Positions 9,731 through 20,479 of a stretch of 64,000 bases of DNA are shown in pieces. The notes beneath the pieces are model-generated. The model was not told where the DNA came from, did no database searches, and worked only from the letters and a program-made list of their open reading frames with translations. The position numbers and the translations under genes are program-made. Every line of letters begins with the position of its first letter. The first letter of the stretch is position 1. Origin of the DNA: Bimuria novae-zelandiae CBS 107.79 (Eukaryota; Ascomycota; Dothideomycetes; Pleosporales; Didymosphaeriaceae); NCBI GenBank assembly GCA_010015655.1, contig ML976686.1, positions 408,190 through 472,189 of the forward strand. The letters are read 5' to 3'.

Positions 9731-10768
9731 ATGAACTCACTCATCCAGCGCGCAATCGCAGCCTCAGCCCGCCTCCAAAAGCCCACCGTCTCATGGGCCC
9801 CAGACTCGCCTTCCCCCCAACCCTACCATGTCTTCGACACGACAACCTCATCATGGGTCTCAAAAACGCCTGCGAAAACACCAGACACCCCAGTACAGTC
9901 GCCGATTAAAGGCATAGCGCTATACACCTGGAACATAGACTTCATGCTCCCCTCCGCTTCCGCCCGCATGGCCGCCGCACTCTCCCACCTGCACACCCTC
10001 ATCTCAGCCCATTTCTCGCCGTCTCCAGACACCGCGGCCCCCATAATCTTCCTGCAAGAATGCACACCGGAGGATCTAGAAGTAATTGCTTCGACACCCT
10101 GGGTAAGGCAGCGCTTCGCTCTCACCGACATCTCCCCCACCCACTGGTCCACCACCCACTACGGCACCACCATCCTCCTCTCCTTGCGTCTCCCCATCAC
10201 CGCCCTCTTCCGCGTACACTTTGCGCAAACACGCATGGACCGAGACGCTTTATTCGCCGACCTCGCTTTCCCCTCGAGATCAGGGAATAAAACCACCACC
10301 ATCCGCCTCTGCAACACACACCTCGAGTCCCTCGCCCTCTCCCCGCCCCTCCGGCCTGCGCAAATGGCACTCATAGCGCGGTATTTATACAGCAATGAAG
10401 CACATGCCGGCCTTGCAGCAGGCGATTTCAACGCTATCCAACCGTTCGACCGCACTCTCCACTCAGATAATAACCTCAAAGACGCGTTTCTGGAGCAAGG
10501 CGGGGAAGAAGACACTGAGGAGGCGTACACTTGGGGCCAGCAGGCTGCGACGGCGCTGAGGGAGACGTTTGGGTGCTCCCGTATGGATAAAGTGTTTTTC
10601 ACGGGTGGGTTAAAACTTGTTGAATTTCGGCGGTTTGGGGAGGATGTGCAGATACCGGGGGGGTCAGAGGAGGAGAGGAGGACGAGAGAGGAGATTGTGA
10701 AGCTGGGGTTTGAGAAGGCGTGGGTGACGGATCATCTTGGTGTGCTTGCTAGGTTTGAGGTTGTATAG
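9731..10768 (+). CDS. Endonuclease/exonuclease/phosphatase-fold protein, TDP2-like (345 aa)
   Basis: A single-exon gene encodes an EEP-fold (DNase I-like) metal-dependent phosphodiesterase. Visible motifs in order are YTWNID (about residue 66-71), FLQECTPED with the metal-binding Glu (about 108), CNTHLESLALSPP (about 194), AAGDFNAIQP (about 229) and VTDHLGVLARF at the C-terminus. The set TWN, QE, HLES, GDFN and a terminal DH is that of tyrosyl-DNA phosphodiesterase 2 and its fungal relatives, which remove covalent protein adducts from DNA 5' ends; other EEP hydrolases share the same catalytic motifs, so the substrate is not certain. The start MNSLIQRAIAASARL is the first ATG in frame. Codon use shows strong third-position C preference. 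Confidence 0.85.
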   Translation: MNSLIQRAIAASARLQKPTVSWAPDSPSPQPYHVFDTTTSSWVSKTPAKTPDTPVQSPIKGIALYTWNIDFMLPSASARMAAALSHLHTLISAHFSPSPDTAAPIIFLQECTPEDLEVIASTPWVRQRFALTDISPTHWSTTHYGTTILLSLRLPITALFRVHFAQTRMDRDALFADLAFPSRSGNKTTTIRLCNTHLESLALSPPLRPAQMALIARYLYSNEAHAGLAAGDFNAIQPFDRTLHSDNNLKDAFLEQGGEEDTEEAYTWGQQAATALRETFGCSRMDKVFFTGGLKLVEFRRFGEDVQIPGGSEEERRTREEIVKLGFEKAWVTDHLGVLARFEVV

Positions 10769-11150
10769 TACTAGTAGGGAAGGAAGGGGTATTGTGTTTG
10801 AGCACGAGGGGTCGGCTGCGCATACGTAGCGGATAATGTGGAAGTAGGGTTTGGAGGAAGAAGATGAGTGAAAAGGAGGGAATACTCAGGCATGAATGGG
10901 CCCAATAAAGAAGACATGGGCGTGATAACGCTGTGAAGTGATGAAGATAAGGGGAATATATCAGGTACTCATTGAATGCGTCTGCTCCTCTCGGAGCAAA
11001 GGCAGGCCTTGAGTCTCACGTGCAAATGCGTGTAGACAACCACAATCCCTCGTATAACCAAACGCAATGCGCACCATCCCACGGCTGAACGAAAAATGCC
11101 GGTATAACCTAACTTCTAAACAGGACCGCCGCTCTCGACCCACCCGCTGA
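10769..11150. other. Convergent intergenic region
   Basis: This lies between the 3' ends of the EEP-family gene (plus) and RVS167 (minus). I see no gene or RNA in it. Confidence 0.6.
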
Positions 11151-12708
11151 CTAATTCAGCTTGACGTAATTACCTGCATTGTCATTAGCTTGGACCCTGG
11201 ATACTGTGGGCTTGTGTGTGCGTACCTGGGAACTGCCCCTGCTTTCCTCGAACCTTGCCAATCCACCACTCGTTCGGATTCTGTGTCCTGGTCACAATCT
11301 CGATCACGTCGCCCGTGATGAAGGAAAGATCGCCTTCCGCCTGCGCCTCGTAATCGTACAGCGCGATGACTGTCTCTGCAGCCGGAACGCCGCTAAAGCG
11401 AGACGGCTTGGGCTTCGGTGGAGGCGGCGCGGCGCCCTTCGACTTAGCTGCTGATCCCCAACTTGTCGCGCTCCCTGGCGGACTCGCGAGCGCTGCGGCA
11501 CCGGGCGTCGGGCTATACGGTGGAGGTGGCGTGTCCGTCCCATCGCTCAGTGTAGATCTTCGTTCTGACTTTGCCTCGAGCGCTTTTGCCGCGTACTTGG
11601 AACCCGTGCCGGGCTTGCGGCCGCCCTGGGTTTTAAACTTCGTTATTGAGATGGCCTCGGCCTGTGACTGGACGTCGCCGCGTTTCTTTTCGTATGCGGC
11701 TTCAATGTCGAGCGTCAGGTCGAAGTAGCCGATATCGATGTTTTGCATGCGCTCGTGCAACGTGTAAAAGACGTTGAGCTGCATGTAGTAGAAGGACTGG
11801 AAAAGAGGGCGGATGAACTCGCGCTCGAGCCTGAAGAGCTTGGGCAGCTCGTCCTTGAGCAGATCGTTGAAGTAGTTATAGTCTTGGGTCGCCTGCTCCA
11901 CCTCGGCTTCGGCCTTGTACATGGCCTTCTCGTCTTTGAGCGTCTTATCCTTCTTTTCTTCGAGCTTCTTGAGCGTTGCTCGATGTCGGTCGTAGTCGAG
12001 CTGCTTGTGGTCACGCTTGACCGCCACTTTCCGTACCGCTTTGATAATCTCGAGAAGCTGATCTGCGGGCTTGATCACGCGCGTTTCTATCATTTCGAGC
12101 TCGGGTTTTAGGGTTTCTTGAAGCTCGCCTACGATGCCCTCGTATTGTTCACACGCTTGGATGCCCGCCTGGTTTCCTTCATCATGAAACGAGTCGGGGT
12201 CGGACATGCGCCCAGAGATGGGCTTGTAGATTTCGGCAATGGCTTTTGAGAATTCGATCTGGTGGGAGAGCATGCCTACTCCATGTTAGGGTGTACTGAA
12301 GGTGAGCGGATGCGAGGATACGCACCATTTATGGCTTGGAAGTATCTGCGGGGGATTAGCACACGCAACGAACAATATCGCAGCTAGCTTACTTCTTGGA
12401 TTCCTCATGGAGCCTCTTGGTCTCCTTCTCCAGCTCGTCGAAACGGCGCTCGGCATCTATGTACACGGCATCCTTTGTGATCTCGCCCTACACATGGCCT
12501 CCGTTAGCTTGGGTGCCCCACGGTCCCGGAAGCTGGCGCATAAAGCAAAGAACCGGGCATGGTGCTTGTAACGAGGACGTACAAGGTTGAAGCGCTGTTT
12601 GAACGTTTGCGGCGCCTACACACAGCGGTCAGCCAACTTGGGCGCTCACAACGGCCGTGGGCCAGCGCCTACCCGAGTGACGCTCTTAGTGAGACCCTTC
12701 CAGCTCAT
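11151..12708 (-). CDS. RVS167: BAR-SH3 endocytosis protein Rvs167/amphiphysin (418 aa, 6 exons)
   Basis: Proposed minus-strand exons in order are 12673-12708, 12583-12615, 12393-12487, 12326-12345 (20 bp), 11226-12275 and 11151-11173 (23 bp). All joins keep frame. The protein starts [12 protein letters not shown], continues [11 protein letters not shown] and [20 protein letters not shown], and ends in FPGNYVKLN. An N-BAR domain covers about residues 1-250 ([20 protein letters not shown], and a long helical region to [19 protein letters not shown]), followed by a Pro/Ser-rich linker with [11 protein letters not shown], and a C-terminal SH3 domain at about 360-418 ([36 protein letters not shown]). 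In yeast, Rvs167 pairs with Rvs161 to bend membrane and drive vesicle scission at actin patches. The last SH3 residues depend on the 23-bp final exon. Confidence 0.93.
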
Positions 12709-13205
12709 TGGCGGTAAATGCGGTAGTTCTGCAGAATATGGATGCGCGGATCTGAGGATTCAGGATGTGGAGGAGTCGTCGCAGAGAGCAGCGAGGCAGC
12801 AGCAGAGCGGGTACGGATGTTCGCGCTATGGGGGGAAATCTGGCGCCGTCCTTCGTTGAATGTCTTCCTGTCGCTTCGGCAGTGACGTACGCCTCTCGGG
12901 GCTTTGAGTGGCTGTGCTGTGGCACGCGCTACTGTAAATGCAGACAACGCAGACGATGCCAATTCGGAAACAAGGAAGGAGGACAGTCACCGCGCTGACG
13001 GAATGGTGCAAAAGAGCAGCATCGCGTCTAGTATGTCCGTGGTATCCGAAGGTCGTCCGGGCCCGCTCCAAGTCGGCGAGTCGCTCGTTGTGGTGCAGAG
13101 CTCGGAGAAGCCGCGGCTCGCTTAGTCAAGATAGAGGGAGCTACCACCCGTCATGGACACCAAAAGCTCAAGCGGCAAACCATCGCGAACCCATCATCTC
13201 TCGCC
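12709..13205. promoter_or_regulatory. Divergent intergenic region between RVS167 and NFS1
   Basis: About 500 bp separate the start codons of RVS167 (minus) and NFS1 (plus), so both promoters must lie here. Several short open frames overlap on both strands but none has domain support. No TATA box is obvious. Confidence 0.5.
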
Positions 13206-14970
13206 ATGTCACATATCGCTCCCTCAGCTGCGAGGCAGGCCCTCCGCATCGCGTCCCGACGCTACCCTTCGTCCGCCTTCTCCCGCGTGTCTGCGCGCGC
13301 TGCCGCAGCCAACACCACCACCGGGAGGCGAAACTATGTATCAGAGACGAAGCCCTCTAATGCCACCGTAAACGTCGAGTCGACCATCAAGGCCGACCAG
13401 AAGGCCTTCCTCAACCAGACAGGCACCAGACCGGAGGATGCGACAATGCCGACGACGGGCATGAGCGCAGATGCCATGATGAGCCCCGCAGCAGGTAGCT
13501 CCTTCCTCTCCAATTTTTGTATGGGATCTGTCCTCACATGACCTAGGCATTCTGAAGCAGGCGACCATCATGGACGAGGGAACCAGGCCAATCTACCTGG
13601 ATGCGCAAGCCACGACACCCATGGACCCGCGCGTGCTCGACACCATGCTGCCGTTCATGACTGGGCTGTATGGCAACCCGCATTCGCGTACTCACGCCTA
13701 TGGCTGGGAGACGGAGAAGGCTGTCGAGCAGGCTCGCGAACATATCGCAAACCTTATTGGCGCGGATCCCAAGGAGATCATTTTCACGAGCGGCGCGACC
13801 GAGAGCAACAACATGAGCATCAAGGGTGTAGCACGCTTCTTCAAGCGCTCAGGAAAGAAGAACCACATCATCACCTGCCAGACAGAGCACAAATGCGTGC
13901 TAGATAGCTGTCGCCACTTGCAGGATGAGGGCTACCAGATTACCTATCTCCCGGTTCAAAGCAACGGCCTCGTGGATATGGCAGAGCTAGAGGCAGCGAT
14001 ACGGCCGGAGACAGCCTTGGTCAGCATCATGACCGTCAACAACGAGATTGGTGTTGTCCAGCCTGTAGAAGAAATTGGAAAGTTGTGCCGATCGAAGAAG
14101 GTTTATTTCCACACCGACGCTGCCCAGGCCGTGGGCAAGATACCAATCGACGTCAACAAGATGAACGTAGACCTCATGTCAATATCTGGTCACAAGTTAT
14201 ACGGTCCGAAGGGAATTGGTGCCTGTTACGTCCGGAGGCGACCAAGAGTTAGGATTGACCCCATCATCAGTGGTGGCGGCCAAGAGCGTGGATTGAGGAG
14301 TGGCACCCTGGCACCTTTCCTCAGTGTCGGTATGGGTGAGGCTGCGCGTCTCGCCAAGCAGGAAATGGAGGTATGTGGTTTACGTCCTTTTGCTGTTGTT
14401 CCGATGATTACTAGCACCATACATGCATGGCTTTCAGAAGTGGGTGACACCACGCCGTGTCGACACATGTGCAGGGGTTATGAGATTATGCAGAACCGTT
14501 CATTCATTCATCCTCGGTTATCTTGAACTTGCTGCTGACCATCTCAGTATGACTCCAAGCGCATTACCGCACTTTCGAATCGCCTCCTGGAAGGCCTGCT
14601 CGCCATGGAGCACACGAGCTTGAACGGCGACCGCGAACGACACTACCCCGGCTGCGTAAACGTTTCATTCGCCTACGTCGAGGGAGAGTCGCTCCTGATG
14701 GCACTCAAGGACATCGCTCTGTCGTCGGGCAGTGCATGCACATCTGCTTCTCTCGAACCTAGCTACGTCCTTCGTGCACTCGGCAACAGCGATGAAAGCG
14801 CACACAGCAGTATCCGCTTCGGTATCGGTCGATTCACCACCGAAGCCGAGATTGACTACGTGCTCAACGCAGTCAAGGAGAGGGTGACGTTCTTGCGTGA
14901 ACTCAGCCCGCTTTGGGAACTGGTACAGGAAGGTGTCGATCTGAACACGATCGAGTGGAGCCAGCATTAA
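13206..14970 (+). CDS. NFS1: Mitochondrial cysteine desulfurase Nfs1 (511 aa, 3 exons)
   Basis: Exons are 13206-13494, 13547-14370 and 14548-14970; introns are 52 bp (GTAGCT/TAG) and 177 bp (GTATGT/CAG, branch GCTGAC). The enzyme is a PLP-dependent desulfurase that takes sulfur from L-cysteine for Fe-S cluster assembly on Isu1 in the mitochondrial matrix, and for tRNA thiolation. The N-terminus is rich in Arg, Ser and Ala and lacks early acidic residues ([19 protein letters not shown]), as expected of a presequence. Mature motifs are [68 protein letters not shown] with the PLP lysine near residue 311, and the mobile-loop [14 protein letters not shown] with catalytic Cys near 431. The C-terminus ENDS in EWSQH, typical of the mitochondrial family. 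Confidence 0.96.
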
Positions 14971-15408
14971 GGGAGAGGAACATATACCCAGCAGATTGTA
15001 TAATATTGTGTCGACAAGGCGGGTGGCTTGGTGTACATTGGGGACAGTACGCTCGCTCAGGCGTTTACGACGAGGCGACTAGCATTTGCTGTACTATACT
15101 ATCTAGCTCTGCGTCAGATTGCATCGAGCGGTGAAATACCACAATAATTTCAACGTACAATATGGTTGCTTGGTGCTTGATTTAAATAGATGAAATTTGG
15201 TCTTGCAGTTTGGTTTGACAGTTAATGTGTTTCTCGCCCCGGAGACGACCGCGTCTGGATTTGTTGAGCTGTCAGGATTCGCATGGCATAACATTTTCCC
15301 AGACTGCATGCACATGTTGGCCCGCCAAGGTGTCGTGTCGATGATGCGGTCCTCCGAGCGCCATCCTGATCGTAGCTCCCCCACCTCGAACCTCAACTAC
15401 ACCACAGC
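14971..15408. other. Intergenic region between NFS1 and VPS23
   Basis: This holds the NFS1 3' flank and the VPS23 promoter, both on the plus strand. Nothing else was recognised. Confidence 0.6.
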
Positions 15409-17509
15409 ATGGCCGGCGTGCCAGAGAAAGTGCTGAATTGGCTATACAGTGTTCTACCCAGCGTAATAGACCTTGCACATATGAGATTTATAAATGCTGA
15501 CATTCTTTCGTAGGAGTACGCGGACGTAAATAGAACCTACCACGACGTCGCCGAGACGCTCGCCGCATACCCGAGTCTACGACCACGGACAGAGGTGTAC
15601 AGTATGCGCCCATTTTCGCACCGCCTCTCAACGTCCCAGGAATCCAGAATTGCTGTCGCGACCCCTTTGCAGAGCTCCTCCTCCTGGGACAACCCTCTGT
15701 GAGGCTTTGCGACGCTGCACGTCCGCACTTCCTGAGACAATATACCTGCCCGGTAGCACTATATTATGCATGCCGACCACACACTAACAGCATGCAGCCT
15801 ATGAAAATGGTGCTTCGGCTCTCCTACTCCAGATCTCTGGAACCATACCCGTCCTCTTTCGCGGCCAGACGTTCGGCTTCCCGATCGCGATATGGGTTCC
15901 GCACGCATACCCTCGGGAACCGCCGATAGTGTACGTGACGCCAAGCCAGGATATGCTGGTGAGGCCGGGGCAGCATGTTAGCGGTGATGGGAGGGTGTAT
16001 CACCCGTATTTGGCAAGGTGGGGCGAGTTTTGGGATGTGAGTGAGCCCATGCGATGTGTTGGCGGGCATGTTGCAACCTAGAAAGTGCCAGGAGAGTGTA
16101 TCGAGCGGATGCTGATGTTGGAACAGAAGAGTACTCTATACGATTTTCTAGCGGTCCTGAAGGGCGTATTTGCAAAAGAACCACCTGTACGGTCAAAAGT
16201 ACAGCAACCGCAGTATAATGCGCCCGCTGCGCAGCCACCTCCGCCCGTGCCTCCTACACCAGCGGAGTGGAGGAGGTCGATGCAGAGTCCATCTGTTGCA
16301 TCGTCCACGCCAGGGCCTTCGTCTGGAGCACCTCCACCCCCACCAAAACCACCCAAGCCGTACGAACAAAGTAAGCCAAGTCCGCATCCAGACTCAAGGC
16401 AAGACCGATATTCGCAACCGCCGCCGTTACCACCACATCCTTCACACCAGGCACCACCGTCCCAGAATCACTATCAGCAACCACAACGGAATAGCTATGC
16501 CGGTCAGCATAACTGGCAGCAGCAAGGGCCGCCGCAACATGTGCCACCGCGACAGACGAGCTACGAGATGAGCCCTGCGACACCCGCGGCCAAACCGCTT
16601 CGTCCACACGTACAATCGCAGGGCTACCAAACGCACCCACACGAACTTGGAAGTCCAGTGAGTCCCATCACGCCGGAAGACCAGCGAGCAGCACATCGAT
16701 CATACCAACAACCCGCACCACCTCCACAGCCTCAACCCTCCAACTTTTCACGACCCCAACAATACCCACCTCCTCCATCACAACAGCCACAACAATATGG
16801 CGCTCCCTCAATACAACCACCATATCCCCAAGGCGCTCCTCAGCAGTATTCACCGCAACAGTATCCACCCTACCAGCAACACCCGCTACAGCTTCCACCC
16901 CAACCCCCTGCACCGCCACCAAATCTCATGGATATGGACTCCCTAGAAGTAACGCTCCCCTCCCAAAAAGGGCCCCAGCCCTCCTTGCCCGTCCCACCCG
17001 TCCCGCCCAACCCAGAAAAAGACGCCCTCCTCCAAGCGCTCTCCACCACCCTCGCCGCGCAAACCCGCCAAACCGTCGCCCAAAACACCGCCGCCATAAA
17101 CCCCCTCCGCGCCCAACAATCCGCTTTGCAAAACGCGCATGCGCGCCTCCAATCCGAGCTCGACCAGCTCGACCAACTCTCCGCCGCGCTCGCCGCTAAC
17201 GAACACATTCTGCACGACGCGATGCGCGAGGCTGACCGCGTCATGGAAGATGCAAGGAGGAGGAAGGCACCTGATGTGGATGATGTGCTGGTTGCGCCGA
17301 CGGTTGTGGGGAATCAGTTGTATAATGTGGCGGCGGAGGAGAGGGCTTTGGGGGAGGCTTTGTTTGTGCTGGGGCGGGCGCTGGATAGGGGGAGGGTGGG
17401 GGCGGAGGTTTTTGTGAGGGTTACGAGGGCGATGGCTAGGGAGCGCTTTTTGAAGAAGGCGCTTGCGAGGAAGATTTGTAGGGGGCTGGGGCTCGAGGAG
17501 GGGTTTTGA
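15409..17509 (+). CDS. VPS23: ESCRT-I subunit Vps23/TSG101-like (587 aa, 4 exons)
   Basis: Proposed exons are 15409-15462, 15514-15601, 15798-16036 and 16127-17509. The protein starts MAGVPEKVLNWLYSVLPS and has a UEV (inactive E2-like) domain over about residues 10-150: YHDVAETLAAYPSLRPRTEVY, GTIPVLFRGQTFGFPIAIW, PHAYPREPPIVYV and YHPYL, with no catalytic Cys at the E2 position. Next comes a long Pro/Gln-rich linker (about 165-430), a coiled coil (about 430-500, ALQNAHARLQSELDQLDQL) and a C-terminal steadiness-box region (EERALGEALFVLGRALDRG). ESCRT-I recognises ubiquitinated cargo on endosomes. The third intron is taken as 16037-16126, because joining WD to KSTLYDFLAVLKGVFAKEPP matches the family; a shorter 45-bp intron would add 15 residues in frame. 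Confidence 0.92.
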
Positions 17510-17810
17510 AGAGACGCGGTGAAGCGTTGGGGAATGCGTAGTGTGGAGGAGATGGTGGGGATATCTAGGGTATGTCTTATTACAAGTACGAATGCAAGGC
17601 AAAGTCTAAGTATGTCTAGACTAATATCTCAGTACAGCGAAGATGTTGACAACTACCGTGATGCTTGTCCTAGGGTAACACGTAGGAGTAAGATCACCTT
17701 GAAAACAGCTGTCATAGTGCCCTTCGCACCTTAACGTCCCCAGGCCAGCTAGCTCTAGCTCCTCAGCCCAACCCCTCCCTCTATCTCAGCGTCCTCGTCC
17801 CCGTCCTCCC

Positions 17811-18232
17811 TTACAGTCCCTTCTCGAGATAGAAACGCTCCTCATCAACAATCAAATGCGCCATGACGCGCGCGTCCTCGTCGAGATGAGCCTTCTTGCA
17901 CAGACGCTCGAACCTACGCATCAGGTTGAGATACTGCTTCTTGAGCAAGCCGAACTTCTTCTTGAGAACGGTGTGGTCGGATTCAAGTTTGATGCACTCG
18001 GCGGTTAGGAGGTCACATTCGGCGGTTACGAGCGAGCGCTCGGCGGTGAGGAGGGCGTGCTCGGTGATTAGGCGGGAGCGCTCGGTGGCGTGGAGGGCTG
18101 AACGCTGGGAGAGTTGGGCGGTGAGGGAGGCAGTTGTACGGCGGTTGAGGCCGGGGTGGTGAACGACATGGTTGTGGAGGGAGCTGGCGATGTAGGTGTT
18201 GGTGGGGGGTTTGGCGTGAGAGATGGAGATAC
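17811..18232 (-). CDS. Coiled-coil protein, last exon; 5' end not resolved
   Basis: A minus-strand frame of about 140 codons ends at TAA 17813-17811. It encodes a repetitive Ala/Glu/Thr-rich helical segment (repeats of the type LLTAER, LVTAEC, LLTAEC) followed by KKKFGLLKKQYLNLMRRFERL and a C-terminus ending YLEKGL. Heptad-like spacing suggests a coiled coil. There is no ATG at its 5' end, but a TTTGTAG acceptor lies at 18235-18233, so an upstream exon is expected. A different frame with ATG near 18170 (MSFTTPASTAVQLPP) is open but short and is probably a shadow. No known function. Convergent with VPS23. Confidence 0.5.
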
Positions 18233-18775
18233 CTACAAAGGCGGAAGGTTATGCAATTGGGGACTGGAGGGATGGTGGTGTGTGGGAAAGGTATGAGTCG
18301 ACGGTGTAAAGGCGGGGTGAGCTACTCAAGTGAAGGTATGGGCGTGGTGTTTTTCTGCCCGGTGTGACTTAGCGCGACTAAAAAGGCCTGCCGGGCGCGA
18401 ACTCATCGCTTGGCAGGTGAAGCACGTGCGCTGTGCGTGCAGCCGGGTGCTGTCTGACTCGGAGAGCTGTTATTGAATCTAGTCTTGCGGTGTAGTACTA
18501 CTTACGTGCTTTAAGATGCATAGTAATTATTGCGTTATATTGCATGTTGGAATGCCTCAACAGGCGTAATGAACTAGCGTGTGTGTTGTTTTAAGTGCTG
18601 GTCAGACAGTGGGTAGGAAGGTAAGTATAACCGGGAAAGGTTTTCAACGATATGCATCAAAATGAAGTCCGGAAAAATTGGTGACATTCATGAGAGTTAT
18701 GGTAATTGAATTAAGAGAAAGTGCGCATAATCCGAGAGAGGTAACGTCATGTGCAGCTGGTCATGATCACACTGT
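18233..18775. other. Intergenic region with possible 5' exon of the coiled-coil gene
   Basis: A minus-strand ATG near 18400 opens a short frame (MSSRPAGLFSRAKSHRAEK) that could be the missing first exon of the gene at 17811-18232, but I cannot fix a donor. Nothing else is seen. Confidence 0.35.
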
Positions 18776-18815
18776 CTATGCGAACGCCATCTCAACGTCC
18801 TTCTGCGTCTCTTTC

Positions 18816-19696
18816 CAGCGCTGCCAACGAACAGAACGTTCGATCCGAACAATCGATCCGAACGGCGTTTTCAGGTGTTTTGGATCGAACGAACGAACAG
18901 GCATGGTGGGTTAAACAGAGCTTTAAACAAACGCATTATTAGAGCTAAGCGTTTAGTTATTTGGTTATTTAATTGTTCGGGACTACGTTTAATCGATTTA
19001 GTATGGAGATTCTGTCCTAATTAGTGGAGCATTACCTTGTTCTGCTGGCCTTGTGCCACGCGTGGCGTTGTCGTATATTGCCTTGTGCAACGTTCTTGTA
19101 GGAGAAGTAAACTCTGAGTTTTCTCGTCGACGTGCCTCCCACTGTTTCCCATCGTCAGCCGTGAGCGTATCTTGTTACTTGTTATGGATCAATTTGTTAC
19201 CCGCTCGCACTCGTCCCAGTCGACCCAGTCGACCCAGTCAACCCGGCTGGCATTTGACAGCTATCACCATGCCGGGTCGCGTACGGCAGCTGTCATGGCG
19301 ATGGCGGAGAGCTTCGAGAGCTTGGATGACTCGCCATCTGAAGTGGAGTCCGTCGCTCCTACGCATGAATTTCCCGGCGAGCTGAAAGCGTCCGGAGCTC
19401 GTTTTCCTATTGTATGGACCCGCCTCTGGCAAGGCAAACGTCTCCTCAACCACGTCGTCAAGAAGGATGCCGGCCAAAACATCCAGCTAGTGGACGGCAG
19501 CCAGTTTCTCGACTACAACACCAACCTCCTTCCTAATTAAGAAAGTTGTATATATACAAACGTTCGGCCGAACGTTCGTTGTACTGTTCGAAGACGCTCC
19601 TGTTCGAGTCGTCTCGAACGTACGTACATTTGTATGTCGGCCGAACGAACGAACAAGCACCTTGTTCGGATCCTGTTCGATTCGTTGGCAGCGCTG
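18816..19696. mobile_element. hAT-like non-autonomous element (881 bp)
   Basis: The ends are inverted repeats beginning CAGCGCTGCCAACGAA, with further inverted similarity inside (CGATCCGAACAA versus GGATCCGAACAA) and many copies of GTTCG/CGAAC in both subterminal regions. The flanks are TCTCTTTC (18808-18815) and TTTCTTTC (19697-19704), a 7-of-8 match consistent with an 8-bp hAT target duplication with one transition. The element interrupts a host coiled-coil gene. It has no full transposase; one 118-codon frame is inside it. Confidence 0.8.
19184..19540 (+). CDS. Unidentified 118-aa ORF inside the hAT-like element
   Basis: The frame starts MDQFVTRSHSSQSTQSTQS, the Ser/Gln/Thr run coming from a small GTCGACCCA tandem repeat. 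It then has an acidic Ser-rich stretch (SFESLDDSPSEVESVAP) and a basic end (VWTRLWQGKRLLNHVVKK). I recognise no domain. It could be the N-terminal stub of a hAT transposase whose catalytic part was deleted, or a captured host fragment. Codon quality is ordinary for the genome rather than RIP-damaged. Confidence 0.35.
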   Translation: MDQFVTRSHSSQSTQSTQSTRLAFDSYHHAGSRTAAVMAMAESFESLDDSPSEVESVAPTHEFPGELKASGARFPIVWTRLWQGKRLLNHVVKKDAGQNIQLVDGSQFLDYNTNLLPN

Positions 19697-20479
19697 TTTC
19701 TTTCTCCTTTCCCTCATCCTTCTTCCCAGCGTCACCAAAGTTCAAGCCGCCGAACTCTAGCATCATCTCGTCACGCTCAACTTTCTCATCGTCTTTCTTG
19801 AGCTGAGCAACTTTCACATGGAGCTTCGCCGCGTCAGCAGAGCACTTGTCGAGCTTCTTTTGCAAATCGTTCTCGGCCTTGTGGACAGTCTTGCGGATGA
19901 TTTCGTGAGCTCTGCGGTTGCGTGCGGAATCACCAGAGAGGGCGTCGAGCCAGCCCTTGAGCTTATCCTTGAGCCTCTTGGGCTCCTTCTCGAAGCTGTC
20001 AGCCTTCGTGTCGACTGGCATATTCATTCCGCAAGAGTACGCTAGAGGGTCATCAAAGAATCCTCGACTGTTTCATTGGTACGCTGCAGCTCATGACGCA
20101 GGTCTCGCATTTGTAAGGCTCATTACAGGGTGCTGGATCGATAAGTGTACTCATTGAATTAAGAGACGTAACAAAGTACTTGGGTGATAAGGTATTGCTC
20201 CGAAGCAACCGTATCGAGCAAGCGTTATGCGAAGGCTCAGCAGGACAATCAACACACGCGGCTCAACTGCACGACATCGGATCTCAGCTCAAGAATAGTG
20301 TCGACATGTCCGCGATGAACCACACCACAACTCATCCATCAGCTGCATAGGGAATCTGATCAGATCGCTACGATAAGCGAACAGCTTGTAATGATGATGG
20401 TAACTCTAGAGAAACCAAAGAAAGTAAACACCCTCCCTCACGGGCGGCTAGCACAACACTCGCAAAATACGAGCGAAAC

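Larger units (their letters stand above)
18776..20110 (-). pseudogene. Coiled-coil protein gene, split by a hAT-like element
   Basis: Reading leftward on the minus strand, a start at 20110-20108 opens MRDLRHELQRTNETVED. The frame then appears to slip by one base near 20055-20062 before continuing as a Lys/Glu-rich helical protein (PKRLKDKLKGWLDALSGDS, HKAENDLQKKLDKCSADAA, LKKDDEKVERDEMM) to about 19705. There the 881-bp element (18816-19696) interrupts it. On the far side, 18815-18776, the frame finishes KETQKDVEMAFA and TAG. Counting one copy of the target duplication, the two halves join in frame. An alternative is a shorter gene starting at 20027 that reads about 55 codons into the element and stops at 19533. 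The family is unknown. Confidence 0.7.

Noticed and set aside
16943..17602. A 219-codon minus-strand frame opposite VPS23.
   Set aside because: Shadow of the Pro/Gln-rich and coiled-coil coding sequence on the plus strand.
18080..18172. Short minus-strand frame starting MSFTTPASTAVQLPP.
   Set aside because: It overlaps the coiled-coil frame in another phase and stops after about 33 codons; the coiled-coil frame explains the sequence better.
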